A stretch of 64,000 nucleotides of DNA from Numida meleagris. Taxonomy: Eukaryota; Chordata; Aves; Galliformes; Numididae. Where the stretch lies: assembly GCF_002078875.1 (NCBI RefSeq), contig NW_018364569.1:1-64000 (forward strand), written 5' to 3'. Below the pieces are notes generated by a model. That model saw only the letters and a program-made list of their open reading frames with translations, searched no databases and was not told the origin of the DNA. Below are positions 60,946 through 64,000 of this stretch, piece after piece; the stretch's first letter is position 1, and every line of letters begins with the position of its first letter. A program made the translations under genes and the position numbers.

Positions 60946-61335
60946 CATTTTTCATTCCATACTTTAAGTTCACCATAGGACTCATTATATTTTAAACGAA
61001 TAAGTTAACCAAGAGTAAACTGAAGCTAAGTTTCAGCTTCATATAAACACTAAATTCTGGAGAATTAAAATTAAACAAATGAAACTAGCTTCTTGTTTGA
61101 GTATCTTACCACTCAAAATCATGATTTTTGAATTTAGTTTTCTGTATAAGGTTTAGGTTTCTGCTGGTAATTGTGAAAAGTGGATGCTTATTAGTATGAC
61201 AGACTGAAATAGGGTGAGGGCTTCACATTTCAGTTTCACAGCTTGCCTCAGTCCACATCTTTCACTTTCTCTCTCAGGCTTTCTCTCCTTTATGTATGTG
61301 TGTGGTTGCACACATACAAGTGTGTGTGTTTGCAG
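60946..61335. other. Spacer with TG/CA-rich hairpin
   Basis: AT-rich, then a pyrimidine-rich piece and a perfect inverted repeat: TGTATGTGTG (61293-61302) with CACACATACA (61309-61318). A short TG run (61319-61330) follows, directly before the CR1 start. Confidence 0.6.
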
Positions 61336-61967
61336 TCCAGACAGCCAACTATATCATGGCTGTATCAAAAGAGGGGTGGCCAGCAGGACGAAGTAGGGGA
61401 TTGTCCCCCTCTACTCTACCCTCATGAGGCCCCATCTGAAGTACTGTGTCCAGGCCTGGGGCCCCCAGTAGAGTAGGGATGTGGAAGTTGGAATGTCCAG
61501 AGCATTGGAGTGAGTCCAGAGGAGGGTCAGAAAGATTATCAGAGGGCTGGAGCACCTCTCCTATGAATAAAGTTTGAGGAAGTTGGGCTTATTTAGATTG
61601 GAAAAGAGAAAGCTCCAGGGAGACTTGCAGTACCAGAGGGGAGCTAGTAAGCAGGAGGGAGACTCATTTTTTACACAGTCTGATAGTGACAGGACAAGGG
61701 GGAATGGCTTTAAACTAAGAGAGGGGTGATTTATGTTAGTTGTTAGGAAGGAATTCTTTATTCAGAGTGGTGAGGCGCTGGCACAGGCTGCCTAGAGAAG
61801 CTGTGGTGCCCCATCCCTGGAGGCACTCAAGGACAGGTTGGATGGGGTCCTAGGCAGCCAGAGCTGGTGTGGGGCAGCCCTGCCCATGGCAGGGGGTTAG
61901 AGCTGGGTTATCTTTAGGATGCCTTCCAACCTAGGCCTTTGTATGATTCTACAATTCTGTATTTCTA
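61336..61967 (+). mobile_element. CR1 LINE fragment, 3' part
   Basis: Degraded CR1, plus strand. One can follow a [13 protein letters not shown] start at 61360-61395, PHLKYCVQAWGP (61430-61470), the -EERL-KLGLF region, [11 protein letters not shown] (61682-61720), a damaged FRLDI region and a 3' UTR ending ATGATTCTACAATTCTG. Several indels. Same broad group as 46447-47343. Confidence 0.9.
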
Positions 61968-63336
61968 TATGGTAAGTGCATACATATGAACATGTTGTAT
62001 ATGTCAAGAAAGCCACTGACTTGAACAGCATACATGTTCTCTATTCAAAGCCAGATAGCAAAGCCTGCTCTCTCAGACTACCTGAACAGGCTCAATATCA
62101 TTACAGAGAAGCTAGATGCCTGCAACTATTTCAGTTTCGCTGAATTCTCTGCAGTGATTCTCAAAAGGGCACTTCTGAGGCAAAACTGTTGTGACATTTT
62201 GATTTTAGCATCTATTAATTTTGTCATTCTGCCTTCTGCAGTTTCCCCAGTGCTTGCTTTAGGCCACAAGAAAGGCCAAAATGACTTCTGCAGCAAATGT
62301 TAAAAGCTGATTTTAAACACAGGTAATACATTTAATTGAGTACATTACAGATATTCCCCATAGTAATAGTGCTTCCAGTGAGCTGCTGATCAAACTCTGA
62401 CTGTTCCACTACAAAGACTGTTTTTTGACCCGTGGAAAACCAAGGCTGTTAAAAGAGCACAGGCTCTCTGGCCAGCAGTTATTTGGCAAGCAGAAGACAA
62501 TTTCTGGGCTGGATGCTGAAGGAAGGTTCAGAGACAGAAACTGTGGGTTGTAGCAATGAAGCACAAGGGAGTGCAGATGGATGAAGTGGAGAGCGTGGAG
62601 GTTCCCTAGGAGTGGGTTCATGTTACTGATGAATGTTTTAAAGTGTTGAGATATGTGCACAATGAAAGTTCTTCATTGATGGAGGTAGATGCAGATAGGT
62701 GTGCCTGAAGTGAGAGATGGGAAAGGGCAGTCTGTTGTGGATGGATTGTGTAAGAAGTGAGTAAGGAACGCTGGTGGCTTCCTGCTGCAGGAACACAGGT
62801 GGCCTCCTGGTACAGAAAGGAGGATGGCAGGAAAGAAAATAAAATTAAATGTGGTTTAGCAGATACACTGGGAGTCCCTGATCATTTGCCTGGTAATTTT
62901 TATATTCTGCTTACCTTCTCTGAGGCAATTACAACATCTGAATGGTGTGCAGATGGGCCTTCGTATCAGACAACCATATGTGGAATCTTTTACTCCTTTG
63001 GAATATTTGCTGATCTCTCTGATGACTAATATGTTGGTGATGTTACCAGCAACATAAGATACTTGAAGAGTTACAACGCTTTCTTTACCAAAATATTTAC
63101 TTTTCTTACTGCCTTTCTGTTGTCAATAATTCTGTGGTCTTCATTATTGTAATCTGATTTGGGTAACAAACTGTCTGTGAAGCAGATGGTTCCCTTTTCT
63201 ACAGGCTCTCAGGCTAGGACTAATTGAAAATTCCCCTGATATGCAGAGAATTTAGCTTTGCTCTTATCAGCCACATAATAGAACTTGCTCATGTGCACAA
63301 TGAAAAAAACATTACTCACTGAAGGTGTATAGATGA
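61968..63336. other. DNA without recognised genes
   Basis: 1.4 kb. The frames at 62034-62303 and 62757-63029 (89-90 codons) are unrecognised and without splice or promoter support. Confidence 0.45.
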
Positions 63337-63590
63337 ATAGAATCATAGAATCCTTAGCGCTGGAAGGGACATCTGAAGGCCATGTACTCCAACTCCCCTG
63401 CAGTGAACAGGGACACCAGAGCTAGATCACGTTGCCCAGGGTCTTATCCAGCCTGGCCTTGAAAGTCTCCAGGGATCAACCATATCACTAGGCAACCTGT
63501 TCCAGTGCCTCACCACCCTCACTGAAGAAGATTTTTTCGTTATATCTAACCTTAATCTACCCTCTTTGAGCTTGAAGCGAATTCTACTTG
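63337..63590 (-). mobile_element. CR1 3' segment, minus strand, joined to a reversed CR1 piece
   Basis: The 3' end with octamers is at 63337-63350 (ATAGAATCATAGAATCC), then GCTGGAAGGGACATCTGAAG. The minus strand encodes FKLKEGRLRLDITKKSSSVR and VVRHWNRLPSDMVD. Its upstream end stops at about 63590, where another CR1 piece begins on the opposite strand. Confidence 0.9.
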
Positions 63591-64000
63591 TTCTACGTGA
63601 GATCAGGAAAGCCAAAGCACAAGCAGAACTGAAATTGGTGAGGGATGTTAAAAACAATAAGGCATTCTACAGGTACATTGGCCAGAAGACACAGGCCAAA
63701 GCTAGTGTACCTCCTTTGGTAAATGTAAAAGGAAAACTGGCTTCAACAGATGTAGAGAAGGCTGAGGTACTGAATGAGTTCTTTGCCTTGGTCTTCACTG
63801 GCAGCCAGGATTCTAATATTTCTCACGTCCCTGAACCCCGCATCCCTAAACCTCTAGGTGGGAGCTGGGGGAGTAAATTCCCCCCAGCTGTAAGGGCAGA
63901 GCAAGTTCGAGACCGCCTCGTGAGACTGAATGTGTACAAGTCTATGGGGCCGGATGACATGCATCCCAGGGTTCTGAAGGAGCTGTCTGAGGTGGTTGCC
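63591..64000 (+). mobile_element. CR1 RT-domain segment, plus strand, running off the window
   Basis: From 63602 to the last base there are 133 codons without a stop. They include AELKLVRDVKNNKAFYRYIG, EKAEVLNEFFALVFTG, VRAEQVRDRLVRLN and YKSMGPDDMHPRVLKELSEV, the region at and just before the start of the CR1 reverse-transcriptase domain. Catalytic motifs A and C would lie beyond the window. It has no start codon of its own because it is an internal piece. Confidence 0.93.

Noticed and set aside
1..64000. A bacterial-type system, CRISPR array, operon or phage region
   Set aside because: Spliced exons, CR1 elements, mariner relics and solo LTRs show vertebrate DNA; no regularly spaced repeats or operon structure were seen.

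Overview
This 64 kb window is vertebrate nuclear DNA and almost certainly comes from a bird, most likely a galliform such as chicken. It carries about twenty pieces of the avian LINE CR1, recognised by their reverse-transcriptase reading frames and by 3' ends built of ATTCTATG octamers. It also carries two relics of a mariner transposon that resembles the chicken element Galluhop, and solo LTRs of endogenous retroviruses. Outside the repeats the DNA is AT-rich, intron-like or desert-like. There are no bacterial genes, operons, CRISPR arrays or rRNA/tRNA genes. The species and family names rest on pattern memory, not on a database search.

The only convincing host gene is at the left edge. Bases 1-1.57 kb are GC-rich and hold four small plus-strand exons (113-236, 439-548, 796-948, 1205-1359) whose phases join correctly. 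They encode part of a maestro HEAT-like repeat (MROH family) protein. A fifth possible exon at 1515-1569 opens in the right phase but stops after 17 full codons, next to an abrupt change to AT-rich DNA. This looks like a truncated gene copy or a rearrangement or assembly junction.

From 2.1 to 5.2 kb there is a CR1 RT fragment, an abutting mariner relic and an old CR1 piece. From 6.4 to 36.3 kb there are scattered CR1 fragments on both strands, poly(A/T) tracts, short hairpins, one N at 21157, a CR1 with internal deletions (29.3-30.0 kb) and a tiny LTR-like segment (30.03-30.17 kb). A minus-strand solo LTR lies at 38.2-38.8 kb. The youngest cluster is at 41.1-43.6 kb: a 5'-truncated CR1 with an almost intact RT frame broken by a single TAG, then a solo LTR flanked by an odd 55-bp direct duplication. 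A second CR1 fragment lies at 46.4-47.3 kb. A 403-bp minus-strand solo LTR at 49741-50143 has a perfect 6-bp target duplication. The right end holds more CR1, a mariner deletion derivative (60.5-60.9 kb) and, at 63.3-64.0 kb, two CR1 pieces joined 5'-to-5' in a way that resembles a twin-priming inversion. The inner piece is still open when the window ends.

No undescribed gene system is visible. The observations most worth checking are the unusual LTR flanks, the CR1 inversion, the broken MROH tail, and two weak orphan-exon candidates near 45.9 and 53.6 kb.
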